64,000 bases of DNA from Bradymonadales bacterium (lineage in GTDB: Bacteria > Myxococcota_A > Bradymonadia > JAFGEP01), in contig JAFGEP010000096.1 of NCBI GenBank assembly GCA_016931535.1, forward strand, positions 230,091 to 294,090, read 5' to 3'. Shown here one piece after another: positions 1-9,002 of the stretch. Position numbers and translations under genes: made by a program. The notes beneath the pieces are model-generated. The model searched no databases. It was not told where the DNA came from and saw only the letters and a program-made list of their open reading frames with translations. Positions within the stretch are counted from its first letter, which is position 1. Every line of letters begins with the position of its first letter.

Positions 1-54
1 TTCGGTCAACAGCGGGTCATTCCCCTCGGAAAGGACCGGCGGGTTCGGCCCGTC

Positions 55-83
55 TTGACGGTATCTGCCGGTTTTGTTAGTCG
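55..83 (+). promoter_or_regulatory. possible sigma70 promoter for the 173..1207 gene
   Basis: A good -35 element TTGACG (55-60) is followed about 17 bases later by a poor -10 around TAGTCG (78-83). Only the -35 is convincing. The position, about 90 bases before the chosen start at 173, is reasonable. Confidence 0.25.
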
Positions 84-172
84 TTGCCTTATCCGCTCGA
101 CACGCTTGCGGCACGTTTGACCATGGCGGTGATTGGATGTCGCTACGAGCCACCCGGACCAGGGGAACAGCT

Positions 173-1207
173 ATGAGACGTGTGCACCAGTTCCAACGGA
201 TCGCTGCCCTGCTGGCTTTTCTTCCCCTCTTTTGGGGTAGCCGGGCAGGGGGGGCTCAGGATCTTCAATTCGACGAAGAAGAGGAGTTGATCTTCGACGA
301 GGAGGAGGAGCCGATCTTCGGGGAGGAGTCCGGGTTGCCACCAGGGGAGACGCCTGGCGAGGTGGTCGACTTGCCCTTCACCACCGGCTTCATCATCCCC
401 AACGAACTGCTGGATTCCAACACCGCCGACCGGCTCTCCCAGGTGCTGATGGAAAGGCTGGGAGCCATTCCCCAGATTACCGCCGTCCCCTACACCGCCC
501 TCAGCCAGGAGTTCGAGGTCATGGGTGGCGAGCTGGCCCTGGAATGTGCTTTCGACCCGGTCTGTCTGGGCCGCCTGGGCGACGAGGTAGGGGTGGACCA
601 GATCGTCATCGGTCGGGTTTCTCCCGCGCGCCAGAGCAGCACCATCGGCTTTACCATGGACCTGGTCGACGTCCCGACCCGATCGGTGTTGCGCTATCGG
701 TTCGTGGAAGCGGACAACAGCTTTTCCACGCTTTCCTCGGAGATCACACGCCAGCTCCCCTACCTGTTCGCCATCGAGCAGGAGAGGGGACCCTCCACGG
801 TGACAGGCCCGACCGGTCCAGGCACCATCCAGGTCGTGGCCTCCTGGGCGACTCTGGCGCTGGGGGTCGCCTCGTTAGGGGTTGGGATCTACTATGGCCT
901 CGATGCCAGTAGCATCGAGGACGAGGTGCGTTCCTCCGACCTGAGGGAGGGCAGCATCTACGTGATGACGCAGCGAGAGGCACGGGAGAGGTTGGACGAG
1001 GCAGAGGACAGTGCGTTGTTGGCCAACATTTTCTTGGGCTCCGGTGTGGCCCTGCTGGGGGTGTCCGCCCTGCTGTTTCTGATCACCCCTGGTTCAGACA
1101 TCGATGTGGAAGCCGAGTCGGTCAGCTCGGCACTCCAGCCGGACATCCACCTGACCCCCGCCGTTTGGGGGGAGGGGTGGGGCCTGTTCGGTCAGTTCGA
1201 GTTCTGA
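173..1207 (+). CDS. exported protein with acidic repeat, CsgG/TolB-N-like core and C-terminal two-helix membrane module
   Basis: This 344-residue protein starts at the ATG at 173, which follows AGGGGA. That start gives a signal peptide (about 1-29, ending near GGAQ), whereas the longer in-frame start does not. Residues 30-52 are strongly acidic, with FDEEEE-type units repeated. The middle (about 65-205) contains CAFDPVCLGRLGDEVGVD followed by IVIGRV. This resembles periplasmic domains that read out a named pathway in CsgG/TolB-N-like proteins, but the match is by eye only. A membrane hairpin follows: helix 1 at about 218-243, a charged loop, and helix 2 at about 284-304. The hairpin closely resembles the end of the protein at 17288..18295. 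The next gene begins about 50 bases downstream on the same strand, so the two may be co-transcribed. Function is unknown; an envelope-associated sensor or scaffold is an inference. Confidence 0.7.
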   Translation: MRRVHQFQRIAALLAFLPLFWGSRAGGAQDLQFDEEEELIFDEEEEPIFGEESGLPPGETPGEVVDLPFTTGFIIPNELLDSNTADRLSQVLMERLGAIPQITAVPYTALSQEFEVMGGELALECAFDPVCLGRLGDEVGVDQIVIGRVSPARQSSTIGFTMDLVDVPTRSVLRYRFVEADNSFSTLSSEITRQLPYLFAIEQERGPSTVTGPTGPGTIQVVASWATLALGVASLGVGIYYGLDASSIEDEVRSSDLREGSIYVMTQREARERLDEAEDSALLANIFLGSGVALLGVSALLFLITPGSDIDVEAESVSSALQPDIHLTPAVWGEGWGLFGQFEF

Positions 1208-1259
1208 CATGCGGAAACCCTGCACTACCAGTCGAATTCCATGGCGTAAGGAGAACGAG

Positions 1260-2903
1260 ATGGGCTCACCTCGTCGACGCAAAGGCGATTGCCGACGCTT
1301 CCTGCCGGCCATACCCGCGGCGGTTCTGTGTCTGCTGGCCTGGTTCGGGTGTTTGAACTGCACGGTCGGGTTTGACGTGACCGATGAGAACAACCTGTTT
1401 TCTTGTCAGACCGACAACGAATGTGTGGACGGGTACCACTGTCTCTTTCCCGAGGGCAGCAGCCTCGGCGTGTGTCGCAAGTACGGAGTGGAGAACCCGC
1501 CCAACTGCGTCGATCGAGACGGAGATGGCTACCTGGGAGGCGAAGGTTGCGACCTTCCCGCCGAGCTCTTCGACTGCAACGATGATCCGCTGCAAAACGG
1601 GTCGCGCGTCCACCCGGGAAGACAGGAAACCTGCGACGGCGTCGACGAGGATTGTGACAACCAGACCGACGAAGACATCGAACCCCGACTGTGCGACTAC
1701 CAGGCGGGCGTCTGCGCCGGGGTGATGACCACCTGCGTGGAGGGCGAGTGGTTGGATTGCATCGAGGCCGGACTGTACGGTTCGGACTTCCAGCTGGTAC
1801 CCCAGGACGAGGAGCGCTGCGACGGTCTCGATAACAACTGCTCCGGCGGGTATCCGCCCGGCGCCGGACCGGAGGTCATCGACGACCACTGCGACTGCCT
1901 GCCCGGCGTGACCCCTCCCACCTCCTGTGGTCTGGACATCGGGATCTGCGAGCGGGGGATCAAATTCTGCAACGAGGAAGGCGGGTTTTCCCCCTGCGTT
2001 TGGGCCGAGATGGGGGATGACTGCGACGACGACGAGGACTGCGACCTGGGGGGGTACTGCGTCTCCGAGACCATCGACTATCGCGAGGATCTGCTGGACG
2101 ACTGCGTCCACGGTCTGCCGACCGAGCCCGGCTGCAGCCGCAAGGTCTGCCGCTACCTGGTCGGCAGCACCGCCTGCGAATCCACCGCCAACTGCGGATC
2201 GGGCCAGGTCTGCCTGGAGGACTACTGCCAGGATCAGACCGCGGTCAACCAGACCGAGGTGTGCAACGGCCTGGACGACAACTGCAATGCCCGGATCGAT
2301 GATGGCGGCGTGTGCCAGCACTGCCCCCATAACATGGCCTACTTCCCCAGCATGCCCGCCAGCCCCACCGGCCTGTGCGTGGACCTGTACGAGGCCAGTC
2401 GGCCCGATGCCACCGCTACCAGCGAGGGGGTCGTCGAGCTGTATGCCGCCAGCCGAGAAGACGTCCTGCCCTGGTCCGGGGTCACCAACACCGCCCTGGC
2501 CGACGACTACTGCCATGGCCTGTCCACCCAGGGAGGGCAGCTCATCAACGACCTGATCAACGGTGCGGTACCGATCAAGCGCTTGTGCACCCGGGCGGAG
2601 CTGCAGGCGGCCTGCCTGGATGTCTACCCCTACGGTGCCAGCTATTCCGCCGGGGTATGCAACGAGTCGGGGACCGTCTTGCCCACCGGTTCGAGCGAAG
2701 GCTGCGTCAACAGCCAGGGCATCTACGATCTGGCCGGTAATGTCGCCGAGCTGTACAGCTCCCCGGTGGCCGGGGTGTTCGGAGGTTCGGCAGCCGAAGA
2801 GGGAGGCAGCGAGGTGAGCTGCAGCGCCGGCGTTCCCCTGGTCGATGTGGAGATATCCGACGATTTCATCGGATTCCGTTGTTGTACTCTCCCCTCCAAC
2901 TAG
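1260..2903 (+). CDS. MopE-type cysteine-rich motif protein fused to an FGE-sulfatase-like domain
   Basis: The 547-residue protein starts at ATG 1260 behind AAGGAG (1248-1253). It has a hydrophobic export signal (about 12-27) with cysteines (FGCLNC) that could be lipidated, though the lipobox is poor. Residues about 83-140 carry the MopE-type pattern DRDGDGY, then FDCNDD, HPG and CDGVDEDCDNQTDE. Weaker copies occur near 184 (ERCDGLDNNCSGG) and 333 (EVCNGLDDNCNARIDDG). These motifs are typical of secreted deltaproteobacterial proteins and are linked to metal binding. From about 359 to the end the pattern fits the FGE-sulfatase/SUMF1 fold: an FPSMP/CVDLYEAS start, KRLCTRAELQAAC, NSQGIYDLAGNVAEL and a GFRCC end. 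This fold is usually a non-catalytic module in such proteins. It is probably a surface or periplasmic binding protein; the ligand is unknown. Confidence 0.75.
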   Translation: MGSPRRRKGDCRRFLPAIPAAVLCLLAWFGCLNCTVGFDVTDENNLFSCQTDNECVDGYHCLFPEGSSLGVCRKYGVENPPNCVDRDGDGYLGGEGCDLPAELFDCNDDPLQNGSRVHPGRQETCDGVDEDCDNQTDEDIEPRLCDYQAGVCAGVMTTCVEGEWLDCIEAGLYGSDFQLVPQDEERCDGLDNNCSGGYPPGAGPEVIDDHCDCLPGVTPPTSCGLDIGICERGIKFCNEEGGFSPCVWAEMGDDCDDDEDCDLGGYCVSETIDYREDLLDDCVHGLPTEPGCSRKVCRYLVGSTACESTANCGSGQVCLEDYCQDQTAVNQTEVCNGLDDNCNARIDDGGVCQHCPHNMAYFPSMPASPTGLCVDLYEASRPDATATSEGVVELYAASREDVLPWSGVTNTALADDYCHGLSTQGGQLINDLINGAVPIKRLCTRAELQAACLDVYPYGASYSAGVCNESGTVLPTGSSEGCVNSQGIYDLAGNVAELYSSPVAGVFGGSAAEEGGSEVSCSAGVPLVDVEISDDFIGFRCCTLPSN

Positions 2904-2916
2904 TAAAGAAATTCAC

Positions 2917-3414
2917 ATGGCTGGACACACCGCCATCTATCCGGGGAGCTTCGACCCGATCACCAACGGCCACATGGCCATCATCTTCCAGACGCTCAAG
3001 CTGTTCGACCGGGTGATCATCGCGGTGCTCAACAACGCCTCCAAGAAACCCACCTTCAGCGCCGATGTCAGGACCGAGCTCATCCGCCGTTCGCTGGCTG
3101 GCGAATCCCGGGTCGAGGTGGATACCTTTGACGGCCTCTTGGTCAAATATGCCCAGAGCAAGAAGGCGGTGGCGGTGATCCGGGGGCTGCGAGGCGTGTT
3201 TGACTTCGACTTCGAGCTGCAGATGTGCAACATGAACCGGCACCTGGCACCGGATCTGGTCACCGTGTACCTGATGGCCGAAGGCCGGCACTCCTATATC
3301 AGCTCCAGTGTCCTCAAGGAGGTGGCCCAGCTTGGAGGGGATATCCACGGTCTGGTCCCGCAGCCGGTGGAGGAGCACCTGCGCCGGTACTACAATCGAC
3401 CGGCTCATAGCTAG
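2917..3414 (+). CDS. coaD: phosphopantetheine adenylyltransferase
   Basis: CoaD catalyses the penultimate step of coenzyme A synthesis, transferring AMP from ATP to 4'-phosphopantetheine in the cytoplasm. The 165-residue length is normal. The start at ATG 2917 gives the canonical N-terminus AIYPGSFDPITNGH, with the nucleotidyltransferase TxGH motif. Further family marks are NMNRHLAP in the middle and an ISSSVLKEVAQLGG segment, where many homologues have ISSTxxRE. Lysine replaces the usual arginine there. The gene begins 13 bases after the MopE/FGE gene and lies about 70 bases ahead of rsmD. The rsmD-coaD pairing is common in bacteria, although here coaD comes first. Confidence 0.95.
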   Translation: MAGHTAIYPGSFDPITNGHMAIIFQTLKLFDRVIIAVLNNASKKPTFSADVRTELIRRSLAGESRVEVDTFDGLLVKYAQSKKAVAVIRGLRGVFDFDFELQMCNMNRHLAPDLVTVYLMAEGRHSYISSSVLKEVAQLGGDIHGLVPQPVEEHLRRYYNRPAHS

Positions 3415-3483
3415 TTGTGAAGACGAACGGCCGTTCTGCGGTTCTTGCCTGAACCCTGCCCGGTTGAAAGAAAGGGGCTCGTG

Positions 3484-4047
3484 ATGCGGGTGATTGCCGG
3501 CACAGCGCGAGGTCGGCGGATCCTGGCCCCCCCGGGAAACCGGGTTCGTCCGACCCCGGCCCGGGTACGGGAGGCGCTGTTCGCCATCCTGGGCGAACGG
3601 GTGGAAGGAAGGCGAGTGCTCGACCTGTACTGCGGTTCAGGCGCCTTGGGGATCGAAGCGCTCAGCCGGGGCGCCTTGTGGGTCACCTTTGTGGATAGCA
3701 GCCGGATCTCGCTGCGTGTCGTGGCGGAGAACCTCCGTTCGTTGGGATGGATGGGCCAGGCGCGGCTGGTATGCCGGCGATGTCCCGACGGGATCGATCG
3801 ATCGCTGGTTGGTCCGTACGACCTGGTGTTGTCCGATCCGCCCTATGGCGAACAGCCGGTGGCTGAGCTGGCCTGGAGACTTTGTGCAAGCGGGATATTG
3901 GGCGGACAGCCGATCTGGGTGCACGAGGGGGCGGTCAAGGGTGAGCGGGCGCTGCGGTTGATCGAGGCACCGGGATGGAGGCTGTCCGACGAGCGGCGGT
4001 ATGGGGACACGGGGCTGTGGTTTTTTGAGCTGGAAGGGGGGCACTAG
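3484..4047 (+). CDS. rsmD: 16S rRNA (guanine966-N2)-methyltransferase
   Basis: RsmD methylates G966 of 16S rRNA on assembled 30S particles, using S-adenosylmethionine. The 187-residue protein begins MRVIAGTARGRRILAPPG, the typical family start. ATG 3484 is preceded by AAAGGGG; a GTG three bases earlier is an alternative. RPTPARVREALFAIL, the SAM-binding DLYCGSGALGIEALSRGA, and the N6/N2-methylase catalytic motif SDPPYG are all present. It sits immediately after coaD on the same strand. Confidence 0.93.
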   Translation: MRVIAGTARGRRILAPPGNRVRPTPARVREALFAILGERVEGRRVLDLYCGSGALGIEALSRGALWVTFVDSSRISLRVVAENLRSLGWMGQARLVCRRCPDGIDRSLVGPYDLVLSDPPYGEQPVAELAWRLCASGILGGQPIWVHEGAVKGERALRLIEAPGWRLSDERRYGDTGLWFFELEGGH

Positions 4048-4115
4048 CTGGTCCAGGGAGGAAGGCCTGGAGGGGAGAGTGCCCAAGGCGCAGGCTGCTG
4101 GGGAGGCGATGGGAC

Positions 4116-6221
4116 ATGGCTGAACGGCAAGGATCCGAAGGGGTGCCGCGCAGAGGGATCAGAGACCTGGAGGGGTTGCTGTTTGTTCTCCTGATGCTGG
4201 CGGTCTCCTTCTGGTACGCCCTGCCCTTCTTTCGGACCCCCCTGCTGCCCTGCATGGACTCGCCGGCTCATCTGGCGCTGGCCACGGCCATGCGGCATCT
4301 CGGCCAGACGGGGCACATCCTGGACCAGACCTTTCGGTGGGGGGAGTTTCCGGCACCCAACTCCGCCTTCTACCTCATCGTCTATGGCCTGAGCGGATTG
4401 ATCGGCCCGCTGCTGGCGGAGCGGTGCATCTGCCTGCTGTGGGTGGTGAGCTTGCCATGGGCCTTCTGCTATTTCCTCACCGCCTTTGGCCGGAATCGCT
4501 GGCTGAGCTTTCTCGCCTTTCCGATGGTGTTGATGTGGCCCTTCACCGAGGGGTTTGTTGACTACTGCCTCGGCCTGGTGCTGGTTCTGGCCGGTCTGGG
4601 GCTGTTGCGGCGACATCTTCGCGAGCCGACCTGGCTGCGCAGGGTCCTGGTGTTCCTCGCCAGCGGCGCGATCTTTCTCACCCATATCCAGGCCTTCGTC
4701 TACTACGGGGTGGGGGCCATCCTCCTTTTGTTGCTGGCCGCAATCGATCGCCCCTGGCGCCCTTCGGTTTTTCGGGCCCTGCTGTGGTTGATCGGGGAGG
4801 GGGTGGTCATCGCCTGTCTGGGGGTCGGCCTGGCGGTGCTCTGGATGATCGGCTCCGGGAAGGGCCTGGTGGAGGTGGCGGGGATTGGCGGTGTTACCGA
4901 CGTGAACCTGGAGAGCAAGCTGGAGGAGCTGTGGGAGCACACCCTCCTGGTGCTGCGAGGGACCAAGGATGCCTGGATCGCGATCTCCCTGGTGCTGGCG
5001 GGGGGGTGGTTGGGGTTGTGGTGGCGCCTGTTGGGCGTGCCGCCCGAGGAGGGGCTATCCAGGCGGAGGCGTGCCGTCTGGCAGGTGCCGTTGATGCTCC
5101 TGCTGTTGTTCGGTGCGCTATATCCCCTGCTCCCGATCGATTTCGGCTTGTACTACAACCTGCACAGCCGGTTGCCGGCCTTTCTGATGTTGCTGGCCGG
5201 CTGCCTGCTGGCCCCAGCCGGATGGAGGCTCCGGTCGCGGTTGATCGGCGTAATTGCGGTGCTGCCGTTGCTGGCGGCGGTGGCCTACACGCCCTACCAG
5301 TGGCGGCCGGCCTTCCAGAAGCTGGAGGCGACAGCCGAGGGATTCTGGCAGGTTCTGGCGTCGGCGCCGAAACAGTCCCGGCTGTTGTACTACGTCGAAC
5401 ACACACCAGACACCGGCTTCACCTCCAACCTGCTCCGCCACCTGGGGCAGTACCACACGGTGGTGAACGAAGGCATCACCTCCTTCTCCTTTGCCGAGCA
5501 CCCGGGACGTCTGATCGTTCAGCGCCAGCTCGGATTCGATGTCGAGCAGGTCCAGGCAGGGGATCTGACCCGCCGCGATCTGCTGGCCCGCTACGAGGTG
5601 CTGCTCCACCGGGGCCGCTCCCACCTGGAACGCCGGGCCAACTCTCGCTTCGAGCTCCTTGACCGCGTGGGGGAGTGGTCACTGTATCGGATCAGTGCCG
5701 AGGGACAAGGACTGGACGAAGGGCTGGTCACGACGGTCGGAGGGGGAGGAACGGGGGGAGAGATCTTCGGCTGGAACTGCCCGGCCGGCGAGGTGCTGAT
5801 CGGAGTGAGCGGTCGAATCGTGTCCAACATGGTGGAATCTTTACGACCGCATTGTCAATCGCTCGAGGCCCTCCGGGCCGGCGATGACCGTGCCGAGATC
5901 ACTCGGGGCCCCAGCTTCGGCGCCGGCCGCCAGGGAGCGGGGTTGGAGCTGATCTGTCCGTCGGGCCAGGCAACGGTGGGGATCTACGGATCGGCAGGCA
6001 CTCTGATTCACCAGCTGGGGTTGGTTTGTGCGGAGGTCCAGGGAGAATCGGGGCCTCCTCAGATCGGTCCTCCCCTGCGACAGGAGGTGGCGGTCGGGGA
6101 GCCCCTGGGCGTGCCATTTGAAGGGGTCTGCCCACAGGGTACGGTAGTCGGCGGAATACGGGGAAGAGCCGGGACGTTGGTGGACGCCTGCTATCTCGCC
6201 TGTTTTCCGCTGGAGCGCTGA
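4116..6221 (+). CDS. polytopic membrane protein (GT-C-like) with three C-terminal cysteine repeats
   Basis: This 701-residue protein starts at ATG 4116 behind GGAGG. The first ~430 residues form many hydrophobic segments, starting with one near 18-35. A loop with MDSPAHLALATAM follows, where an acidic residue after the first helix resembles GT-C glycosyltransferases of the DUF2029/PMT kind. Residues about 430-540 look soluble. The C-terminus has three copies of a ~31-residue unit: C-P-x-G at about 555, G-V-S-G-R and a closing C near 580; then 611-640; then 669-700 (CPQGTVVGGIRGRAG). Each has a paired cysteine, suggesting disulfide-bonded beta modules outside the cytoplasm. The function is unknown; a lipid-linked sugar transferase with a binding tail is one possibility. 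It is the last gene before the rpsB promoter. Confidence 0.65.
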   Translation: MAERQGSEGVPRRGIRDLEGLLFVLLMLAVSFWYALPFFRTPLLPCMDSPAHLALATAMRHLGQTGHILDQTFRWGEFPAPNSAFYLIVYGLSGLIGPLLAERCICLLWVVSLPWAFCYFLTAFGRNRWLSFLAFPMVLMWPFTEGFVDYCLGLVLVLAGLGLLRRHLREPTWLRRVLVFLASGAIFLTHIQAFVYYGVGAILLLLLAAIDRPWRPSVFRALLWLIGEGVVIACLGVGLAVLWMIGSGKGLVEVAGIGGVTDVNLESKLEELWEHTLLVLRGTKDAWIAISLVLAGGWLGLWWRLLGVPPEEGLSRRRRAVWQVPLMLLLLFGALYPLLPIDFGLYYNLHSRLPAFLMLLAGCLLAPAGWRLRSRLIGVIAVLPLLAAVAYTPYQWRPAFQKLEATAEGFWQVLASAPKQSRLLYYVEHTPDTGFTSNLLRHLGQYHTVVNEGITSFSFAEHPGRLIVQRQLGFDVEQVQAGDLTRRDLLARYEVLLHRGRSHLERRANSRFELLDRVGEWSLYRISAEGQGLDEGLVTTVGGGGTGGEIFGWNCPAGEVLIGVSGRIVSNMVESLRPHCQSLEALRAGDDRAEITRGPSFGAGRQGAGLELICPSGQATVGIYGSAGTLIHQLGLVCAEVQGESGPPQIGPPLRQEVAVGEPLGVPFEGVCPQGTVVGGIRGRAGTLVDACYLACFPLER

Positions 6222-6253
6222 AGCGGTCGCAGAGGGCTTTCCTGAAGCTGTCC

Positions 6254-6282
6254 TTGCATGATCCCCGTTTCTTCGCTATAAG
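6254..6282 (+). promoter_or_regulatory. sigma70 promoter of the rpsB-tsf operon
   Basis: TTGCAT (6254-6259) and TATAAG (6277-6282) are separated by 17 bases, a close match to the housekeeping consensus. Predicted transcription starts near 6289, giving a leader of about 108 bases before rpsB. Confidence 0.6.
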
Positions 6283-6311
6283 GCCCGAACCAAATCACAC
6301 GCGTCAGGACT

Positions 6312-6348
6312 GCTCCTGCCGTGGTGCCGCCATGGCGGTGGCGGGAGC
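6312..6348 (+). promoter_or_regulatory. leader hairpin upstream of rpsB, possible S2-type autoregulatory element
   Basis: Within the rpsB leader, GCTCCTGCC (6312-6320) pairs with GGCGGGAGC (6340-6348) with one G-U pair. Inside this, CCGCC (6327-6331) pairs with GGCGG (6334-6338) around an AT centre. Ribosomal-protein operons are often controlled by S2 binding an mRNA leader structure. That this hairpin does so is inferred from position only. Confidence 0.45.
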
Positions 6349-6396
6349 GGAGTGAGAGACGCGGAGGCAAAACCAAAAGGAAAGGACAGATTCACC

Positions 6397-7245
6397 ATGC
6401 CAAAGATCGGAATTCGGGAGCTGCTGGAAGCGGGTGCCCACTTCGGCCACCAGGCCGGTCGGTGGAACCCCAAGATGAAGAGGTACATCTACAACGGGCC
6501 GCGCAACGGCATCCACATCATCGACCTGACCCAGACGGTGGGCCTGTTCGACAAGGCCTACCAGTTCGTGGTGGACACCGTGGCCAACGGCAAGCCGGTG
6601 CTGTTCGTGGGGACCAAGAAACAGGCGCAGGAGATCTTCAAGGAGGAAGCGACACGCGCTGGACAGTTCTTCGTGACTAACCGCTGGCTGGGCGGGAGCC
6701 TGACCAACTGGCGAACCATCCGGAAGAGCATCGCACGGCTGCGGGGCATCGAGAAGATGCAGAGCGACGGTACGGCAGACAGCATGGCCAAGAAAGAGGC
6801 GCTCAGGCTGGAAAAAGTGCGGGAGAAGCTGGAGAAGAACCTCGGCGGGATCAAGGATATGGAGACCATGCCGGGCGCCGTCTTTCTGGTGGACACCCGC
6901 CGAGAACATATCGCCGTGCAGGAAGCGAGCATCATGGGGATCCCCGTGGTTGGGGTGGTGGACACCAACTCCGATCCGACTCCGATCGCCTGGCCCATTC
7001 CCGGTAACGACGACGCCATCCGCTCCATTCGACTGTTTGCCTCCCGCATCGCCGATGCCTGCATCGAGGGCAAGGCGATCGCCGGGGAACGGCGGGCGGA
7101 GGCGCCCTCCATGACAGCCCACGTGGGCGAGGAAGAGACTGTCACGGTGACCCCCGCCCCGGACATGGAGGGGCCGGAAGTCCAGCGGATCGCCCGGCGT
7201 CCCCGACGGGAACGAGGCGGTGCTGGAACTGCTGGATCGATGTAG
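6397..7245 (+). CDS. rpsB: 30S ribosomal protein S2
   Basis: S2 is a late-assembling protein of the 30S head-body junction. The 282-residue protein starts at ATG 6397 behind AAGGAAAGGA. It shows the family signature [20 protein letters not shown], the FVGTKKQAQ segment, [16 protein letters not shown], and the closing [23 protein letters not shown] ~45-residue charged C-terminal extension follows the conserved fold, a common variation. It heads the rpsB-tsf-pyrH-frr block, with a promoter at 6254-6282 and a leader hairpin. Confidence 0.97.
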   Translation: MPKIGIRELLEAGAHFGHQAGRWNPKMKRYIYNGPRNGIHIIDLTQTVGLFDKAYQFVVDTVANGKPVLFVGTKKQAQEIFKEEATRAGQFFVTNRWLGGSLTNWRTIRKSIARLRGIEKMQSDGTADSMAKKEALRLEKVREKLEKNLGGIKDMETMPGAVFLVDTRREHIAVQEASIMGIPVVGVVDTNSDPTPIAWPIPGNDDAIRSIRLFASRIADACIEGKAIAGERRAEAPSMTAHVGEEETVTVTPAPDMEGPEVQRIARRPRRERGGAGTAGSM

Positions 7246-7284
7246 GGCAAGAAAGGCTCCTGACCTTCACAACAGGGGGAGAAC

Positions 7285-8217
7285 ATGGAGATCACCGCAT
7301 CCTTGGTCAAAGAGCTCCGGGAGATCACCGGAGCGGGTATGATGGACTGCAAAAAGGCGCTCCAGCAATGCGATGGCAATCTGGAGGAGGCCAAGCTGTA
7401 CCTGGAGAAGAAGGGGATCAGCGATAGCCGGAAGAGGGCCGGTCGGATCGCCAGCGAGGGGTTGGTGGTGTCCCGCATTGCGGGAGACGGTCGGTCCGGT
7501 TTGCTGGTGGAGGTCAACTGCGAGACCGATTTTGTGGCTCGCAACGAGGAGTTCGTCTCCTTTGTCGAGGAGCTGGCCGATCAGCTCCTGGCCCAGAAGG
7601 TCGATAGCGAAGGGGCACTGGCTGCCATGCTATGGGACGGCAAGCCGCTCGAGCAGTACACCCTGGAACGGATGGCCAAGCTCAAGGAGAAGGTCAGCGT
7701 GCGCCGGCTTGACTGGGTCAGAGTGCCCGAGGGCAAGCAGGGCCGCCTGGGCTCCTACATCCATGCAGGCGGCAAGATCGGCGTGGTGCTGGCATTGACC
7801 GCAGCCAGCATGGCCGACACGGAGACGGAGCCCTTCCAGGCGCTGGCCAAGGATCTTTGCATGCATATCGCGGCCAGCGAGCCCTACGTGGTCTCGGCGG
7901 ACAAGCTCGATCCCGCACTGGTTGCCAAGCAGACCGAGATCTTCACCGCCCAGGCGGCAGAAACCGGTAAGCCCGCCCAGATTCTGGAGAAGATCGCCCT
8001 CGGACGGCTTGCCAAGTGGAAGAAGGAGATCAGCCTGTTGAACCAGCCGTTCGTCAAGGACATGGAGACGACCGTGGAGGCCCACCTGTCCCAGGTGGCC
8101 AGACAGCACCTCTCCGGTCCGGTCCAGGTAGTCCAGTTCGTGCGCTATCGACTGGGTGAGGGGCTGGAGAAGAAGCAGTCCGACCTCGCCGCCGAGATCG
8201 CCGCGCTCCAGAAGTAG
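7285..8217 (+). CDS. tsf: elongation factor Ts
   Basis: EF-Ts is the guanine nucleotide exchange factor for EF-Tu. The 310-residue protein has the N-terminal UBA-like module (LVKELREITGAGMMDCKKAL) followed by the exchange core (ETDFVARNEEF) and a coiled-coil region. The length matches other two-subdomain bacterial EF-Ts proteins. ATG 7285 follows GGGGGA. It begins 39 bases after rpsB, the standard operon arrangement. Confidence 0.97.
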   Translation: MEITASLVKELREITGAGMMDCKKALQQCDGNLEEAKLYLEKKGISDSRKRAGRIASEGLVVSRIAGDGRSGLLVEVNCETDFVARNEEFVSFVEELADQLLAQKVDSEGALAAMLWDGKPLEQYTLERMAKLKEKVSVRRLDWVRVPEGKQGRLGSYIHAGGKIGVVLALTAASMADTETEPFQALAKDLCMHIAASEPYVVSADKLDPALVAKQTEIFTAQAAETGKPAQILEKIALGRLAKWKKEISLLNQPFVKDMETTVEAHLSQVARQHLSGPVQVVQFVRYRLGEGLEKKQSDLAAEIAALQK

Positions 8218-8250
8218 GTTCGGCCACCTCTTCCGACCTGGGAGCTGCCG

Positions 8251-9000
8251 ATGGACGACGCCCCACCAAGGTATCGACGGATCCTGCTCAAGCTATCAGG
8301 CGAGGCGCTGATGGGTGGCCAGCCGGCCGGCATCAGCCCCATCGTCCTGGAAGAGATCGCCGGCCAGATCCAGGAGGTCCATTCGCTGGGCGTCCAGATC
8401 GGCCTGGTGGTCGGGGGCGGGAATATCCTCAGGGGAGGATCCCTGACAGGTTGGGTTCTGGATCGAGCGACGGCCGACACCATGGGGATGACCGCCACGA
8501 TGATCAACGCGTTGGCGCTGGAGGCGGCTCTGGAGAACCAGGGGGTCTCCGCGCGCGTCCAGTCGGCCCTGGCCATGCAAGGGGGGTGCGAGCCGTTCGA
8601 TCGGAGGAGAGCCATCAAACACCTGGAGCAGGGGCGGGTGGTGATCTTCGGCGGTGGTACAGGCAGCCCCTTTTTCACCACCGACAGCGCCGCAAGTCTG
8701 CGGGCCCTGGAGATCCGGGCCGAGGTGTTACTCAAGGCCACCAAGGTGGCGGGGGTCTACTCGGATGATCCGGTGACTCACCCGGAGGCCCGCTTTTTCC
8801 CTACCCTGAGCTACGACGAGGTGCTCCAAAGAAACCTGCGCGTGATGGACGCCACAGCCATCGCCCTGTGCAGGGAGCATCATCTGCCGATCCTGGTGTT
8901 CGATTTGACCCGGCGAGGGAACATCCGGAGGGTCGTGATGGGAGAGCCGATTGGCACCCTGGTGGCCGCCCACCAAGAGCCCGGGGGGGAACAGGAGTAA
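8251..9000 (+). CDS. pyrH: uridylate kinase
   Basis: UMP kinase of the amino-acid-kinase fold phosphorylates UMP to UDP in pyrimidine nucleotide synthesis and is allosterically controlled by GTP and UTP. The 249-residue protein starts [15 protein letters not shown]. It also contains [11 protein letters not shown], the [15 protein letters not shown] segment, [20 protein letters not shown], and the closing [20 protein letters not shown]. It lies 33 bases after tsf and 2 bases before frr, which indicates translational coupling. Confidence 0.96.
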   Translation: MDDAPPRYRRILLKLSGEALMGGQPAGISPIVLEEIAGQIQEVHSLGVQIGLVVGGGNILRGGSLTGWVLDRATADTMGMTATMINALALEAALENQGVSARVQSALAMQGGCEPFDRRRAIKHLEQGRVVIFGGGTGSPFFTTDSAASLRALEIRAEVLLKATKVAGVYSDDPVTHPEARFFPTLSYDEVLQRNLRVMDATAIALCREHHLPILVFDLTRRGNIRRVVMGEPIGTLVAAHQEPGGEQE

Positions 9001-9002
9001 CC

